Of a stretch of 64,000 nt of DNA, positions 62,648 to 64,000 are shown in pieces. Made by a program: the position numbers and the translations under genes. Numbering within the stretch: position 1 is the first letter of the stretch; each line of letters starts with the position of its first letter. The notes under the pieces were generated by a model. It was not told the DNA's origin. It saw nothing but the letters and a program-made list of their open reading frames with translations, and ran no database searches. Source of the DNA: Blastococcus sp. URHD0036 (GTDB lineage: Bacteria > Actinomycetota > Actinomycetes > Mycobacteriales > Geodermatophilaceae); the NCBI RefSeq assembly GCF_000701365.1, contig NZ_JNIK01000021.1, positions 1-64,000 of the forward strand, given 5' to 3'.

Positions 62648-63625
62648 TCAGGCCGGGAGGTGCTCGGCGATCTCCGCGGCGGCGCCGGGACCGAAGGCCT
62701 CGGCGAAGCGGGCGAGGAACGGCTCCCGGTGCAGCTCGTACTCCTGGGTGCCGATCACCTCGACCGCCTCGGTCGCCACGGCCGAGCCCAGCTGGGTGGC
62801 CCGCTCGAGCGACAGCCCCCACGCGCGTCCGGCGATGAAGCCGGCGCGCAGGGCGTCACCGCCGCCGGTGGGCTCGACCGGCTTGGTCTCCGGCACCGCC
62901 TTGACCTCGATCGGCTCCGCGCCGGCCGTGCGGACGAGGACGCCGTCCGCGGCCCGGGTGGTGACCCACTGGCCCACGCGGGCGAGCACCTCGGCGTCGG
63001 TCCAGCCGGTCTTCTGCAGCAGCAGGTGGGACTCGTACTCGTTGGTGAACAGCAGCTCCGCGCCCTCGACGAGCTGCCGGATCATGGCGCCGTCGGCCCA
63101 CGCCAGCTGCTGGCTGGGGTCGGCGGCGAAGGCGTAGCCGCGCTGCCGGCACTCCTCGGTGTGCCGGACCATCGCGGTCGGGTCGTTCGGCCCGATCACG
63201 ACGAGGTCCAGCGACCCCACCCGGTCGGCCACCGGCGCGAGCTCGATCTCGCAGGCCTCGGCCATCGCGCCCGAGTAGAACGACGCGATCTGGTTGTTGA
63301 CCTGGTCGGTGGTGCACACGAAGCGGGCGGTGTGCTTGAACTCCGACCAGTGCACGCTCGCGGTGTCGACGCCGTGGCGCTGGAGCCAGGCCTCGTAGTC
63401 GGCGAAGTCGCTGCCGACCGCGCCCACGAGGACCGGGCCGACGCCGAGCAGGCCCAGCCCGTACGCCATGTTGGCGCCGGCGCCACCCCGGTGCTGGACG
63501 AGGTCGTCGACGAGGAAGGAGAGCGAGACGTTCTCCATCTGGCCCTCGACGAACTGCTCGGTGAACTTCCCGGGGAAGGTCATGAGGTGGTCGGTGGCGA
63601 TGGAGCCGGTGACGGCGACGGGCAC
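62648..63625 (-). CDS. adoK: Adenosine kinase, PfkB family
   Basis: Phosphorylates adenosine to AMP (purine salvage). The 325-residue protein begins VAVTGSIATDHLMTFPGKF, essentially the terminus of mycobacterial AdoK (Rv2202c), and has LSFLVDDLVQHRGGAGANM and HTEECRQRGYAFAADPSQQL. The catalytic aspartate is D257 in TGGGDALRAG; the family's GVGD is GGGD here. GTG 63625 has GAGGAG upstream. Not a sugar kinase, judging by this close resemblance. Confidence 0.93.
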   Translation of the reverse strand: MPVAVTGSIATDHLMTFPGKFTEQFVEGQMENVSLSFLVDDLVQHRGGAGANMAYGLGLLGVGPVLVGAVGSDFADYEAWLQRHGVDTASVHWSEFKHTARFVCTTDQVNNQIASFYSGAMAEACEIELAPVADRVGSLDLVVIGPNDPTAMVRHTEECRQRGYAFAADPSQQLAWADGAMIRQLVEGAELLFTNEYESHLLLQKTGWTDAEVLARVGQWVTTRAADGVLVRTAGAEPIEVKAVPETKPVEPTGGGDALRAGFIAGRAWGLSLERATQLGSAVATEAVEVIGTQEYELHREPFLARFAEAFGPGAAAEIAEHLPA

Positions 63626-63691
63626 GAGCGCTCCTCGACTGGGAGACCAGCGCCGGCGGCGCGGGATCGGGCCCGCCAAGAGTAGGAGAAC

Positions 63692-64000
63692 TCAGTCCGG
63701 AAGTGCCCGCCGGATGCCGCGGCTGAGTTGAGCGACCGCCACGACGCCGAGCAGCGCCCCCACCGCGGTCCCCGCGGTGACCACGACCGCCGGCACGTCC
63801 GGGCCGACTCCGGCCACGACGCCGGCGCCGCCGAGGGTCATCCCGGCCATGGCCACGCGGGTGGGCCGCTCCCAGACCGAGATGTCCCCGGTCTCGTCGA
63901 CCCCGGCCTGACCGGCGCGGGCCCGCAGGTAGTCGGGCAGCCAGCACAGCGCCCCGAAGACGACGGCGAGCCAGCCCGGCGCACCGGCGGCCCAGAGCGC
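63692..64000 (-). CDS. CDP-alcohol phosphatidyltransferase-like protein (3' part)
   Basis: The C-terminal 102 residues of a membrane protein whose start lies outside the window. Hydrophobic segments flank LPDYLRARAGQAGV and SVWERPTRVAMAG, resembling the Y-x-x-ARAEGLG...xERPxR region of CDP-alcohol phosphatidyltransferases that make phospholipid headgroups. The CDP-binding DGxxAR motif would be upstream, outside the window, so the assignment is tentative. Confidence 0.6.
   Translation of the reverse strand, partial: ALWAAGAPGWLAVVFGALCWLPDYLRARAGQAGVDETGDISVWERPTRVAMAGMTLGGAGVVAGVGPDVPAVVVTAGTAVGALLGVVAVAQLSRGIRRALPD

Overview
The window is very GC-rich and gene-dense, with many GTG starts and 4-bp GTGA/ATGA gene overlaps. 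It carries an actinobacterial division and cell-wall (dcw) cluster with wag31 and sepF, a DUF222-HNH endonuclease, mycothiol-type MDMPI and SAV_6107/DUF6504 families, and a CrtO/CruF/CruG carotenoid block. Together these indicate a high-GC actinobacterium. A Geodermatophilaceae-like member (Blastococcus, Modestobacter, Geodermatophilus) is my best guess, from gene content only.

Layout. 0-9 kb (minus strand): the 5' end of a YidC/Oxa1 insertase, a DUF6412-like protein, GrpB, a membrane protein, dnaE1, a GNAT and CPBP pair, rluD and lspA. 9-16 kb: mqo and a K+/H+ antiporter (convergent), then ileS with an altered HIGH motif. 16-35 kb (minus strand): the dcw cluster, transcribed mraZ, rsmH, ftsL, ftsI, murE, murF, mraY, ftsW, murG, murC, ftsQ, ftsZ, pgeF, yggS, sepF, yggT, wag31. 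murD is missing from its usual place between mraY and ftsW. The mraZ promoter region holds three AGTGG boxes 10 bp apart (a probable MraZ operator). The mraZ-rsmH gap holds an unexplained set of stem-loops that share one loop sequence.

35-40 kb (plus strand): a MoxR / DUF58 / transglutaminase operon diverging from mraZ. 40-45 kb: LexA-box-controlled dinB and, divergent from it, an 89-residue Asp-Gly-Gly-Ala repeat protein, a JmjC-type cupin oxygenase (apparent CTG start overlapping the upstream stop) and a sucrase/ferredoxin-like protein. This three-gene unit is the best candidate for an undescribed system. 44-49 kb: small accessory enzymes and a MarR regulator. 49-54 kb: an SOS-type operon DUF6504 - HEPN - dnaE2 behind a perfect LexA box. 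54-62 kb: an HNH endonuclease, an MDMPI protein, then a tightly coupled YbaK - GNAT - CrtO - CruF - CruG operon. The window ends with a flavin reductase, adenosine kinase and the 3' part of a CDP-alcohol phosphatidyltransferase-like gene.

How the genes work together: the dcw genes make lipid II and the divisome (FtsZ, SepF, FtsW/I/L/Q, Wag31). Two separate LexA boxes put dinB and the dnaE2 operon under the DNA-damage response. No tRNA, rRNA, CRISPR array, insertion sequence or prophage was seen.
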